Below, in pieces: positions 34,534 to 42,991 of a DNA stretch of 64,000 bases; position 1 is the first letter of the stretch, and each line of letters starts with the position of its first letter. The position numbers were made by a program, and so were the translations under genes. The stretch comes from Mesorhizobium sp. ES1-4. GTDB taxonomy: Bacteria; Pseudomonadota; Alphaproteobacteria; Rhizobiales; Rhizobiaceae. Location of the stretch: the NCBI RefSeq assembly GCF_020164745.1, contig NZ_JAIUGV010000017.1, forward strand, positions 59,763-123,762. The letters run 5' to 3'. The notes under the pieces were generated by a model, which saw nothing but the letters and a program-made list of their open reading frames with translations, was not told the origin of the DNA and ran no database searches.

Positions 34534-35424
34534 ATGCCGCTGAGCCCTCGCGAACGAATAGACTATCAGGCGATCGTCGATAGGGAGCCGCTGAAATTGC
34601 CTGACGGCGTCAGGATGCCAGTATGGCTCATCGTCAATGTCGAACATTGGGATGCGCGGCGGCCGATGCCGCGCACGGTCCTGCCGCCGCCGATGGGCAT
34701 GCCGCTGCTACCCGATATTCCGAACTGGTCATGGCACGAATACGGCATGCGGGTCGGCTTCTGGCGCATTCACGAGAGCCTGACATCCCGAAAAATCGTT
34801 CCGACGTTGGCCATCAACGGATCAGTGTGCGAGGTCTATCCCAGGGTCGTGCATGCGGCGCACGACGCCGGATGGGAACTGATGGGTCACGGTTGGTTGC
34901 AAGGGCCGATGCACAATCTCGAAGACCAGCGCCTTTCGGTCCGGCGCACTATCGAAGCTCTCTTCAAGATTTCCGGCAAGGCGCCCGTCGGATGGGAAAG
35001 TCCGGGGCTTACCGAAACAGCCGACACGGCTGACATTCTCGCTGAGGAAGGTATCCGATACGTTGCCGATTGGGTGATGGACGACTTGCCTTGCGAACTA
35101 AAGACTACGGCCGGCCAGCTGGTGACACTCCCCTATACGGTTGAGATCAACGACGTCGCCATGATGGCTGTGGCGCAGCACTCGTCAGCGGAACTGCTCG
35201 AACGCGGCAGGCGCCAGTTTGACCGGCTGTATCACGAGAGCGAGACCTCGCCGCGGATCATGTCCATCAGCGTCCATCCCTATCTCAGCGGTGTTCCGCA
35301 TCGGATCGGTTACCTGGAGGAATTGCTGGATTACATCGCATCGCATGGCGACGTGGCGTTCTGGACGGGCGAGCAAATCTATAATTGGTACACGTCGGCA
35401 CGGCCCAATGCCGCCCAGCCGTAG
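34534..35424 (+). CDS. polysaccharide-deacetylase-fold hydrolase, PuuE/allantoinase-like
   Basis: Soluble protein of 296 residues with the NodB fold. Motif 1 is LIVNVEHWD near residue 32, motif 2 is ELMGHGWLQGPMHN near 117, and later PVGWESPGLTETADT and SISVHPYLSGVPHR (metal His). This pattern fits cofactor-independent allantoinase (PuuE) and related amidases more than sugar deacetylases. No signal peptide. The start at 34534 lies just after the decayed binding-protein region, so its original importer is lost. Allantoin or another cyclic ureide is a plausible substrate (inference). Confidence 0.8.
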   Translation: MPLSPRERIDYQAIVDREPLKLPDGVRMPVWLIVNVEHWDARRPMPRTVLPPPMGMPLLPDIPNWSWHEYGMRVGFWRIHESLTSRKIVPTLAINGSVCEVYPRVVHAAHDAGWELMGHGWLQGPMHNLEDQRLSVRRTIEALFKISGKAPVGWESPGLTETADTADILAEEGIRYVADWVMDDLPCELKTTAGQLVTLPYTVEINDVAMMAVAQHSSAELLERGRRQFDRLYHESETSPRIMSISVHPYLSGVPHRIGYLEELLDYIASHGDVAFWTGEQIYNWYTSARPNAAQP

Positions 35425-35583
35425 GCTCCTCAATGAATCGACGCGGTTCCGGAGACTGTAATGTATGGACCACGGGGAGGTTTGCGATCGCAGTCCGGAT
35501 CTTCGCCGGTCCACGAGATCAGCGTCGTGACCGCGGCCTCTGCATCCAAGCGCGTCGGGCCGACGCGGCCGACTGTCCTGGGT

Positions 35584-36015
35584 ATGTCGTTTCCCACTGA
35601 ATTTCACGCCGCTGCGAGGTTGGGGGCCGCCCTACACGTGCGCATCAGGGCAGCTTACCCAGACCTCATCAAGGCCGTCAAAAGCTACCTTTTGGAGCAC
35701 GACCCCGACATCATCCTCATTGAAGGTGCGGGCTCTGGCTCAAGCCTCATCGCCGACTTGCAGAGCCAAGACATCAGCACCACGCCGGTAAAAGCCAGAA
35801 CCGACAAGGAAAGCCGGCTGTCACCCGTTGCCGCAATGATCGAAAACGGCAACGTGAATCTTCCTAAAGACGCACATTGGAGAGATGACTTCCTGCTTGA
35901 GGTGCTCGCATTCCCGCACGGAAAGCACGATGATCAGGTCGACTCGATGACCCAGGCTCTGATCTGGATGAAAGACGACAAGCCGACTGGTAGGTTCCGC
36001 ATCGGCCGGTGTTGA
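35584..36015 (+). pseudogene. phage terminase large-subunit C-terminal fragment
   Basis: The frame encodes the nuclease-domain end of a phage terminase: AYPDLIKAVKSYLLEHDPD, ILIEGAGSGSSLIADLQ, and the late motif FPHGKHDDQVDSMTQALIWM, which carries metal-binding Asp residues. The ATPase half is absent and no other phage gene was seen nearby. It is a prophage relic, possibly marking an old integration or deletion. Confidence 0.7.
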
Positions 36016-36046
36016 GATTGGCGCATGGTCAATTTTAAACTTTATG

Positions 36047-36652
36047 TCACTCGGCGCTGGATTTGATGATCCGCGTCAGGCTGCGATAGGTTTCTTCCAG
36101 CGCTTCAAAGCCGCCTTCGGCGAGAGTGATCGGGGCAGCGTTATCGGCGATCGCCGCGAGCAGCAACGCCGCGTCGGCGGCCACCACTTTGGGTGCGAGC
36201 TCGCCACGCCTGCCGGCCGATAAAAATGCCTGGGTGAACAGTGCCAGGAGCTCAACGCCAAAGTGGTTGAGCATCCGCCGGCCATCGTCCCCCAACAGAT
36301 CGGCATCCTGCCGCAGCCTCGAAATCAAGCTCCAGTTGTGCCCTTCTGTGCCGGCTGGGTTGAAGTGCCGGAAGCGGGCGCGGCTATAGGCGATCATCGC
36401 CTCGGTCTGCTCGGCGAGGCTCGACCCCTCATGCGACCACACAGCGCGCAAGGCGCTCAGCGTCGCCTGCATGTAGTCGCCCAGCACCTCGTTGACCAAG
36501 GCCTGCTTGTTGCCGAAATGATAGTGGATGTTGGCGCGCGTCGTCCCGAGCGCCGCCGAGATGTCACCGAAGCTAGTGCCGCGATACCCGTCGCGCACCA
36601 GCAGCTCCAGCGCCGCATCCTTGATCGCCTGTCTCGTATCCGTCTCATCCAT
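36047..36652 (-). CDS. TetR-family regulator
   Basis: Regulator of 201 residues. The helix-turn-helix is at about residues 25-50 (YRGTSFGDISAALGTTRANI, HYHFGNKQALVNEVL), followed by a helical ligand domain. It is divergent from the triple-RidA gene at 36771 with a palindrome between them (36724-36745), so it probably represses that operon and itself. Ligand unknown. Confidence 0.87.
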   Translation of the reverse strand: MDETDTRQAIKDAALELLVRDGYRGTSFGDISAALGTTRANIHYHFGNKQALVNEVLGDYMQATLSALRAVWSHEGSSLAEQTEAMIAYSRARFRHFNPAGTEGHNWSLISRLRQDADLLGDDGRRMLNHFGVELLALFTQAFLSAGRRGELAPKVVAADAALLLAAIADNAAPITLAEGGFEALEETYRSLTRIIKSSAE

Positions 36653-36723
36653 AGCGGCATCATAGCCAAATCCGCGCCACTTGGACGCCGAAGCTCACGG
36701 AGTCCCCAAGCATTTGACGAAAA

Positions 36724-36745
36724 ACTGACTTGCAGGTAAGTAAGT
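36724..36745. promoter_or_regulatory. putative TetR operator
   Basis: Inverted repeat ACTGACTT and AAGTAAGT (7 of 8 paired) around a 6-base centre, placed 25 bp before the triple-RidA start and 71 bp from the TetR start. Location and size fit a TetR-type operator covering both promoters. Confidence 0.55.
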
Positions 36746-36770
36746 AAATAGCGAAGCAGGAGAACCGCCG

Positions 36771-37976
36771 GTGCAAATGCAGAGTTTCACGGATGTCCGG
36801 GATGCGGCACCGCAGGCCGTCCGCGCCGGGAATCTGATCCTCGTCGGGGGGCTGATGGCAACGGACGCTAACGGCGACATTGTCGCCGCCGACATTGCCG
36901 GCCAAGCGCGCGTCATCTTCGCGCGGCTGGCGGCACTTCTCGCCCATGCCGGCGCCGGCATGGCCGATGTGGTCAAGCACAATATCTATTTCAGCTGCGA
37001 AGCCGATGCCGTCGGCGCCTTCCTCGACGAGCTCGATTCCGTGCGCGCAGGCTATTTCACCGCACCCGGCCCGACCACCACCGAAATCCGCTGCGGTCTC
37101 GACAACGAGGGCGCGCGGCTGATGGTCGACGCCTGGGTGGTGACCGGCGGCAAGCGCGAGCTGCTCGATCCCTCATGCCACTGGCGCTGGCACAAGAAGG
37201 TGCCCTTCGTCCATGGCTGGAAGGTCGGCGACATGCTGTTCATCGGCGGTCAGCGCTCGCTCGATGCCAACGGCAAGGTGCTCGGGCTCGGCGACATCGA
37301 GGTGCAGACTGAAGAGGCCTTCCGCAACCTCGACACGAGGCTGCGGCAGGGTGGCGGCGACCGCAACAGCCTGATGCGCCAGAACACCTGTTTCCGCTTC
37401 TTCAGCGAAGGCCGCGAAGTCACCGACTATTGGGAGAAGATGACCAATGTGCGTCGCCGCTACATGTCGGTGCCCTCGGCAGCGGGTGCCGGCCTGCGCA
37501 TACAGGGCATGGGAAATGCCGACGAACTGATCCAGGTCGAGGGCATCGGTATGCTCGGCGACGACAAGCAGCGGCTTCAGCCGGCCAACCACTGGGACTG
37601 GAGTATCCCCAACACCCAGTTCACGCAAGGCTGGAAGATCGGCAAGCTCGCCTTCATCGGCGGCCAGATTTCGGCCGACAACAAGGCTCAGGCCGTCGGC
37701 CACGACATGGAGACGCAGACCCGCAACGTTTTCGAGTTCATCCGCCGCACGTTGGCCGAAGGCGGCCTCGACGAGAGCGACGTCGCCAAGCTCTACATCT
37801 ACTACCACGCCGAAGGAAGTTGGGCCGAGATCGAGGCGACCCGCGCTGTAATCGCCCGCGTGCAGCGCGAATTCTATCCGCAACCTGGTCCGGCGGTGAC
37901 CGCGATCCGCGTCGCAGGCTTTGCCTTCGAGAACCTGCTGGTCGAGATCGAGGCAATGGCGGTGACACGGGACTGA
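36771..37976 (+). CDS. protein with three tandem RidA/YjgF-like domains
   Basis: A 401-residue protein made of three Rid-like units, each with the core (V/I)GG pattern: GNLILVGGLMATDANGD near residue 20, GDMLFIGGQRSLDANGK near 153 and GKLAFIGGQISADNKAQ near 291. Units 2 and 3 are each introduced by a matching linker (HWRW at 137 with GWKVGD at 149; HWDW at 274 with GWKIG at 287), showing internal duplication. Canonical RidA hydrolyses reactive enamine/imines using an Arg near the C-terminal beta strand; at that position the units read PTTTEIRC, AGAGLRIQ and PAVTAIRV, so the Arg is shifted. GTG start. The stop overlaps the next gene's ATG by 1 bp, so the two proteins are coupled. Function here is inferred as imine handling in the downstream pathway. 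Confidence 0.85.
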   Translation: MQMQSFTDVRDAAPQAVRAGNLILVGGLMATDANGDIVAADIAGQARVIFARLAALLAHAGAGMADVVKHNIYFSCEADAVGAFLDELDSVRAGYFTAPGPTTTEIRCGLDNEGARLMVDAWVVTGGKRELLDPSCHWRWHKKVPFVHGWKVGDMLFIGGQRSLDANGKVLGLGDIEVQTEEAFRNLDTRLRQGGGDRNSLMRQNTCFRFFSEGREVTDYWEKMTNVRRRYMSVPSAAGAGLRIQGMGNADELIQVEGIGMLGDDKQRLQPANHWDWSIPNTQFTQGWKIGKLAFIGGQISADNKAQAVGHDMETQTRNVFEFIRRTLAEGGLDESDVAKLYIYYHAEGSWAEIEATRAVIARVQREFYPQPGPAVTAIRVAGFAFENLLVEIEAMAVTRD

Positions 37977-39130
37977 TGTCGAAACACGATTTCACCGCCG
38001 CCGAATTCGCCGCGCGACTGGTGCACGTCCGTGCCGCCATGGCCGCGCGGGACCTCGACTGGTTGGTCGCCGTCCACCCCACCTCCATCCATTGGCTGAC
38101 CGGCAGCGACGCCAAGAGCTATCAGGAATTTCAGTGCCTGCTGGTTGGCGCGCGCGACGAACCGCTCGTCGTGCTGACACGCCAGGGCGAGGTGCATGAA
38201 TTCGAGACAGACTCGGCTGCCGGCGAGGTGCATGGCTTCGGCGGCGGCGAGAACGAGGATCCGATCGCTGCTTTTGCCGGCGTGGCCCGGCGCCATGGCG
38301 TATTGGGCAGGCGCGTCGGTCTCGAAGTGCCCGCCTATTATCTTCACCCGCATCACTATCTCGGCCTTCGCGCCGTCATCGGCGATGCTCTTGTCACCGA
38401 GGCGACCGAATTGATCGCCGGGCTGAAGCTGGTGAAGTCACCGGCGGAGATCGGCTATATCAGGCGCGCGGCCGTCCTTGCCGACCTCGCCATGGCTCGT
38501 TTCGCCGGCGCGCTCGCGGCGGGCCAGTCGGAACTGGCGCTGGCCGGCGGCATCCACGACACGTTGCTGCGCAATGGCAGCGGCATCGCCGCCAGCCCGA
38601 TCAACCTCGCCTCCGGCCCGCGCTCGGCCTACAGCCATGGCGCGCCGACCGCGCGCCTGTTGCGTGAGGGCGATTTCGGCAACCTTGAATTCGGCGCGAC
38701 CTTCAACCGCTACACCGCCACCATTGGCCGCAATTTCGTACTGGGAAAGCCGACGCCGCGCATGTCCGAGCTGCATGACATCGTGCTGCGCGCCAGCGGC
38801 GCCATGATTGGTGCGATCCGCGACGGCGTACCGGCAACAGTGCCGCACCGCGCGGCCCGAGCCGTCATTGGCGAGGCCGGGCTCGAACCCTACCGTGTCC
38901 ACACATCGGGCTATGCGCTGGGGCCGGGCTTTCCGCCGAGCTGGGCCGAGCCGCTGCACATGATCGGCGACAGCCCGCATGTGCTGAAGGCCGGAATGGT
39001 GGTCACCATCGAGCCGCCGGTCTTCATCGGCGCCGAGGGACTGGGCGCCCGCATCATCGACAATGTGCTGGTGACACCGACGGGTGCTGAAGTGCTGGCG
39101 CAAACGCCTCGCGATCTCATCGTCGGGTGA
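37976..39130 (+). CDS. M24-family hydrolase, ectoine hydrolase/creatinase-like
   Basis: Pita-bread-fold protein of 384 residues. The start ATG at 37976 overlaps the stop of the triple-RidA gene. A creatinase-like N-terminal domain (DWLVAVHPTSIHWLTGSD) precedes the catalytic domain from about residue 150. Aminopeptidase metal ligands are not conserved: the usual Asp positions read LEFGATFNRYTATIGRNF, and the late region has GYALGPGFPPSWAEPLHM and TIEPPVFI. The GY.xG.xFPPSWxE motif is typical of ectoine hydrolase (DoeA/EutD) and creatinase, which open or cleave C-N bonds without a dimetal site. Substrate is inferred as a cyclic amidine or similar compound. Confidence 0.82.
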   Translation: MSKHDFTAAEFAARLVHVRAAMAARDLDWLVAVHPTSIHWLTGSDAKSYQEFQCLLVGARDEPLVVLTRQGEVHEFETDSAAGEVHGFGGGENEDPIAAFAGVARRHGVLGRRVGLEVPAYYLHPHHYLGLRAVIGDALVTEATELIAGLKLVKSPAEIGYIRRAAVLADLAMARFAGALAAGQSELALAGGIHDTLLRNGSGIAASPINLASGPRSAYSHGAPTARLLREGDFGNLEFGATFNRYTATIGRNFVLGKPTPRMSELHDIVLRASGAMIGAIRDGVPATVPHRAARAVIGEAGLEPYRVHTSGYALGPGFPPSWAEPLHMIGDSPHVLKAGMVVTIEPPVFIGAEGLGARIIDNVLVTPTGAEVLAQTPRDLIVG

Positions 39131-39141
39131 TTTTTTGCCGG

Positions 39142-39903
39142 CTAGCCGCCCAGCTCGTGCGCGATCTCGGCGCAAGCAAGCTTCAGCCGCGCCAGCATGG
39201 CCTCGAAATTGGGTGCCGCGCTGCGCCGGCTGACCGCCGCCACCGTCACGCAGGCCACGGCGCGTCCGTCGCCGGCGATGATCGGGCAGACCACGTCGGT
39301 CACGCCGATAATGTCGCGGCTCTCATGGATGATGGCGCCGCGATCGCGCACGGTGTCGAGCTCGGCGGCAAGCGTCGTCGGGTCCGGCGGCTCGCGCATC
39401 AGCATCAGGCATTCGCTGATCATGCGGTCGCGAACCGGCTTGGGCTGGAACGCCATCAGCACGAGGCCGGAATGCGCGTCTGCCAGCGGCCGGCGATAGC
39501 CGAGCTTGAGCGAGAAGTTCATGTCCGCCCCGCCCGATGCAGCGGCGATGATAACCGTTTCGCCGCGATGCGCGACAACCAGATGCGCCGCCTGATGCAC
39601 CTCCTCCGCGAAGCGCTCGACGATCGGCGCTGCGGTGCTGACCAAGTCGCGGGCGCGCGCCGTTTGCATGCCCAGTCCGAACAGCTTGTTCGACAACATC
39701 AGCCCCTCGCCGCTCTCGTCGCGCTGGATGTAGCCGCGCGCAAGCAGCACATGGACCATGCGGAAGATCTCGTTTTTTGATCGCCCCAGTTCCTCGGCGA
39801 TCTGGCGCGTGCCCATGGTCTGGCCGGCATTGGCCAGCAATTCAAGGATATCCAAGCCCTTTTCCAGGGCCGGCGCACTGTAGTTGAGCTTGTCGTCTGT
39901 CAT
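39142..39903 (-). CDS. IclR-family regulator
   Basis: Regulator of 253 residues with N-terminal winged helix (LLANAGQTMGTRQIAEELGR, SKNEIFRMVHVLLARGYI) and C-terminal effector-binding domain. It lies between the RidA-M24 pair and the importer operon, convergent with the former and divergent from the latter. An inverted repeat at 39912-39948 overlaps the intergenic region next to its start and may be its binding site. Confidence 0.88.
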   Translation of the reverse strand: MTDDKLNYSAPALEKGLDILELLANAGQTMGTRQIAEELGRSKNEIFRMVHVLLARGYIQRDESGEGLMLSNKLFGLGMQTARARDLVSTAAPIVERFAEEVHQAAHLVVAHRGETVIIAAASGGADMNFSLKLGYRRPLADAHSGLVLMAFQPKPVRDRMISECLMLMREPPDPTTLAAELDTVRDRGAIIHESRDIIGVTDVVCPIIAGDGRAVACVTVAAVSRRSAAPNFEAMLARLKLACAEIAHELGG

Positions 39904-39911
39904 TCAGCAGC

Positions 39912-39948
39912 CGCTTCATAGATGATGCTTGACGTCACATATGAAGCG
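39912..39948. promoter_or_regulatory. putative IclR operator
   Basis: Perfect 9-base inverted repeat CGCTTCATA (39912-39920) and TATGAAGCG (39940-39948), 19 bases apart, with the palindrome TGACGTCA at 39930-39937 between. It lies 9 bp from the IclR start and 78 bp before the permease start, in the divergent promoter region. Confidence 0.58.
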
Positions 39949-40025
39949 ACGCTAGCGTGATGTCTAGCAAATCCGCGCGGAAAATAGCGATCTGCGCGTG
40001 GTTGCATAGGGGACGCTCTCCTTCC

Positions 40026-40697
40026 ATGAGCTATAATTTCAAATTTGATGTCCTGCTGCGCTATGTGCCGGAAATCTTGCAAGGCGTGTTCCTCACCTTG
40101 CAGTTCTCGGTCATCACCATGCTCTGCGGTCTCGCCATCGGGCTGATCGTCGCCATGGCCTCGATCAGCCCGCTGATGCCGCTGCGCGCTTGCGCCCGGA
40201 TCTACGTCGAAGCGCTGCGAAACACGCCGCTGCTGGTGCAACTGTTCATCGTCTTCTTCGGCCTTCCCTCGATCGGCATCAGGCTGGGCGCCAACACCGC
40301 CGCGCTGATCGCGCTGTCGATCAACATGGGGGCCTATGGCGCCGAAATCCTGCGCGCCGGCTTCGAATCCGTGCGCCAGAGCCAGATCGAGGCCGGCCGC
40401 TCGCTGGGTCTCACGGCCGGCCAGACCTTTCGCCATGTCGTGCTGTTCCAGGCGGTCAAGACCATCTACCCGGCGCTCGCCAGTCAGTTCGTGCTGATCA
40501 TGCTGACCACCAGCGTCGTCTCCTCGATCGGCGCCACCGAGCTGTTCCACCAGGCCGCCTTCATCGATTCGCGCACCTACCGCTCCTTCGAAACCTACAC
40601 GCTGATCACCATTTCCTATCTGGTCCTCACCCTCGCCTTCCGAGCCTTCTTCGCCGGCGTCTACTGGGTGGTCTTCGTCAGGAGGCCGCGCCGATGA
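40026..40697 (+). CDS. polar amino acid ABC transporter permease 1
   Basis: Inner-membrane permease of 223 residues in the HisM/GlnP class. It starts MSYNFKFDVLLRYVPEILQG; the ATG at 40026 was chosen over an upstream frame extension because the family begins here. EAA loop: SQIEAGRSLGLTAGQTFRHV, after YVEALRNTPLLVQLFIVFFG, the signature of the class. It overlaps the next permease by 4 bp. EhuC/EhuD-like channels for ectoine belong to this class. Confidence 0.9.
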   Translation: MSYNFKFDVLLRYVPEILQGVFLTLQFSVITMLCGLAIGLIVAMASISPLMPLRACARIYVEALRNTPLLVQLFIVFFGLPSIGIRLGANTAALIALSINMGAYGAEILRAGFESVRQSQIEAGRSLGLTAGQTFRHVVLFQAVKTIYPALASQFVLIMLTTSVVSSIGATELFHQAAFIDSRTYRSFETYTLITISYLVLTLAFRAFFAGVYWVVFVRRPRR

Positions 40698-41344
40698 TCC
40701 GCGAATTCGCCGACGCCGACATCGTCTACCTCATCGAGGCGGCACGCTGGACGCTGCTGCTCGCGCTCACCGCCACCGTCGGTGGCGGGCTGCTCGGTAT
40801 TGTCGTCGCCGTCCTGCGCGTCATCCCGTTTCGACCGCTCAACTGGCTGGCCATCGCCTGGATCAACCTGATCCAGGGCACGCCGCTACTCGGCCAGCTC
40901 TTCGTCTTCTTTTTCGGCCTGCCGCTTGTCGGTCTTTCGGTAGACGCCTGGACAGCGGCGGCACTTTCCCTGTCGATCTACGCTTCGGCCTTCTTCGGCG
41001 AAATCTGGCGCGGCAGCCTGCAATCGGTTTCGCAGCGTCAATGGGAGGCGGGCGCCGCCCTTGGCCTCACCTATGCGCAGCGGCTTGGCCATGTCGTGCT
41101 GCCGCAGGCGATCCGCATCTCCATCGCGCCGACGGTCGGCTTTCTGGTCCAACTGGTCAAGAACACCTCGCTCACTGCGCTGATCGGCTTCGTCGAGCTG
41201 ACGCGGGCCAGCCAGATCATCAGCGGCGCGACCTTCGCCCCGCTGCCGGTCTACCTCACCGCCGCCGTCATTTATTTCATCATCTGCTTTTCCCTCTCCC
41301 AGCTCGCCCACATGCTGGAAAGGAGACTTCATGTCGCTCGTTGA
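40694..41344 (+). CDS. polar amino acid ABC transporter permease 2
   Basis: Second permease of 216 residues starting MIREFADADIVYLIEAARWT. It has WINLIQGTPLLGQLFVFFFG and the EAA loop RQWEAGAALGLTYAQRLGHV. Coupled to permease 1 by ATGA at its start, and overlapping the ATPase gene by 14 bp at its end. The two permeases form the channel pair. Confidence 0.9.
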   Translation: MIREFADADIVYLIEAARWTLLLALTATVGGGLLGIVVAVLRVIPFRPLNWLAIAWINLIQGTPLLGQLFVFFFGLPLVGLSVDAWTAAALSLSIYASAFFGEIWRGSLQSVSQRQWEAGAALGLTYAQRLGHVVLPQAIRISIAPTVGFLVQLVKNTSLTALIGFVELTRASQIISGATFAPLPVYLTAAVIYFIICFSLSQLAHMLERRLHVAR

Positions 41345-42062
41345 GCTCGCCGACATTCGCAAGCGGTTCGGCGCCGTGGAGGTGCTGAAGGGCATCTCGC
41401 TCACCCTGGAGAAGGGCGAGATCGTCGCCGTCATCGGCCGCTCGGGCTCGGGCAAGTCGACCATGCTCCGCTGCATCAACGGGCTGGAGAAGGTGCAGGC
41501 CGGCCGCATCGTCGTCGACGGCATCGACGTCACCGCGCCCAAGGCCGACCTCAACCTTCTGCGCCAGCGCGCCGGCATGGTGTTCCAAAGCTACAATTTG
41601 TTCCCGCATCTCAATGTCGAGCGCAACGTCATGCTGGCGCTCAAGCTGGTCCGCAAGCTCGACACATCGGCCGCCCGCGAAGTCGCCCGGGCCGTGGTGA
41701 CCAAGGTGGGCCTCGCCGACAAGCTGCATGCCTATCCCGACGAATTGTCGGGCGGCCAGCAGCAGCGCGTGGCGATCGCCCGCTCGCTGGCCATGCAGCC
41801 GACCCTGATGCTGTTCGACGAGATCACTTCGGCGCTCGACCCCGAACTGGTGGGCGAGGTGCTGCGCGTGCTCGAGGGCGTGGCCAGCGAAGGCATGACC
41901 ATGATGCTCGTCACCCACGAGATGAACTTTGCAAAGAACGTCGCCGACCGCGTGATCTTCATGCACGAGGGCCGCATCCATGAGGATGGGCCAGCGCGTG
42001 AGACCTTGCTCGAGCCTCGTACGGCCGAACTCAGGAGCTTCCTGAACGCCGTCCTTCACTAG
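41331..42062 (+). CDS. polar amino acid ABC transporter ATP-binding protein
   Basis: ATPase of 243 residues, HisP/GlnQ type. Walker A VIGRSGSGKSTMLRCING, Q-loop GMVFQSYNLFPH, signature LSGGQQQRVAIARSL, Walker B LMLFDEITSALDPEL and H-loop LVTHEMNFAKNV are intact. Substitution of Ile for the usual Pro in DEPTSALD is minor. It follows the two permeases, and the binding-protein gene comes 35 bp later. Confidence 0.92.
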   Translation: MSLVELADIRKRFGAVEVLKGISLTLEKGEIVAVIGRSGSGKSTMLRCINGLEKVQAGRIVVDGIDVTAPKADLNLLRQRAGMVFQSYNLFPHLNVERNVMLALKLVRKLDTSAAREVARAVVTKVGLADKLHAYPDELSGGQQQRVAIARSLAMQPTLMLFDEITSALDPELVGEVLRVLEGVASEGMTMMLVTHEMNFAKNVADRVIFMHEGRIHEDGPARETLLEPRTAELRSFLNAVLH

Positions 42063-42097
42063 GAAAAGAAAGCTCAACCAGAAAAAGGGGAAGTTCC

Positions 42098-42886
42098 ATG
42101 CTCAAGCATCTTACCAGGATCGTCACAGCCGTGCTCCTGGCCGGCGCAGTCTCGGCGATGCCGGCCAAGTCGGCCGACCTGCAGAAAATACTGTCCGCTG
42201 GGACAGTGCGCATCGGTGTGCCGATCGACGTGCCACCTTTCGGTTCGGTGGATGCCAAGAACGAAGCGGTCGGCCTCGACGTCGACATGGCCAAGAAGAT
42301 CGCCGAGGCGCTTGGCGTCAAACTTGAGCTGCAGCAGATCACCGGGGCCAATCGCGTGCCCTACCTCGTGACCGACCGCCTCGACATAGTCATAGCCGCT
42401 ATGGGCGCCACGCCGGAACGCGCGCTGCAGATCGCCTTCACCTCGCCCTATGCAGCGCTTTCCATCGGAGTCTTTGGGCCCGACAGCATCGCAGTAAAGA
42501 GCGCTGCCGACCTGAAGGACGAAACCATCGCTGTTGCCCGCGGCACGACGCAGGACCTTGAGCTGACCAAGGCCGCGCCCAACGCCAAGATTGTACGCTT
42601 CGACGACGACGCCACCGCCGCAGCCGCCTTCACTTCCGGCCAAGCGCAGTTGCTGGCCACTGCGGATGTCGTCGCGAAAGACCTGATGGACAAGGACTCG
42701 AAGGTTCAGCTGAAGCCGAAGTTCATTATTCAATTCTCGCCCTGTTACATCGGTATCCAGCAAGGCAGCCCCGAGTTGCTGCGTTGGCTGGACACCTACA
42801 TCCATCTGGGCCTGCTCGACGGCTCGCTCTCCGCGCTGTCGCAGAAATGGATCGGCACGGCGCTGCCGGCCCTGCCGCCGATTTGA
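42098..42886 (+). CDS. polar amino acid ABC transporter binding protein
   Basis: Periplasmic family 3 binding protein of 262 residues with a signal peptide (MLKHLTRIVTAVLLAGAVSA, cleavage after AKSADL). The mature part begins TVRIGVPIDVPPFGSVDAKN and has EAVGLDVDMAKKIAEALGV, the class hallmark. RBS AAGGGG. It is followed by a 10-bp perfect hairpin before the deacylase gene. The ligand is inferred as ectoine-like or another small zwitterion from the neighbouring enzymes. Confidence 0.88.
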   Translation: MLKHLTRIVTAVLLAGAVSAMPAKSADLQKILSAGTVRIGVPIDVPPFGSVDAKNEAVGLDVDMAKKIAEALGVKLELQQITGANRVPYLVTDRLDIVIAAMGATPERALQIAFTSPYAALSIGVFGPDSIAVKSAADLKDETIAVARGTTQDLELTKAAPNAKIVRFDDDATAAAAFTSGQAQLLATADVVAKDLMDKDSKVQLKPKFIIQFSPCYIGIQQGSPELLRWLDTYIHLGLLDGSLSALSQKWIGTALPALPPI

Positions 42887-42895
42887 CCGCCAATC

Positions 42896-42920
42896 GCGGC
42901 GGGAGCATCACTCCCGCCGC
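42896..42920. promoter_or_regulatory. intercistronic hairpin after binding-protein gene
   Basis: Perfect 10-bp inverted repeat GCGGCGGGAG (42896-42905) and CTCCCGCCGC (42911-42920) with a 5-base loop, 10 bases after the binding-protein stop and 72 bases before the deacylase start. No T-tract follows. Confidence 0.7.
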
Positions 42921-42991
42921 CCCTCACCACCCGCCTGCCGTTCATAGCCAATCGCCCTTCATTCCAGGACGACAGTCCTGCCAAGAGAATC

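Noticed and set aside
37430..39130. A 566-codon plus-strand frame beginning inside the triple-RidA gene
   Set aside because: The M24 family start is at 37976; the upstream part is an out-of-frame reading of the RidA gene.
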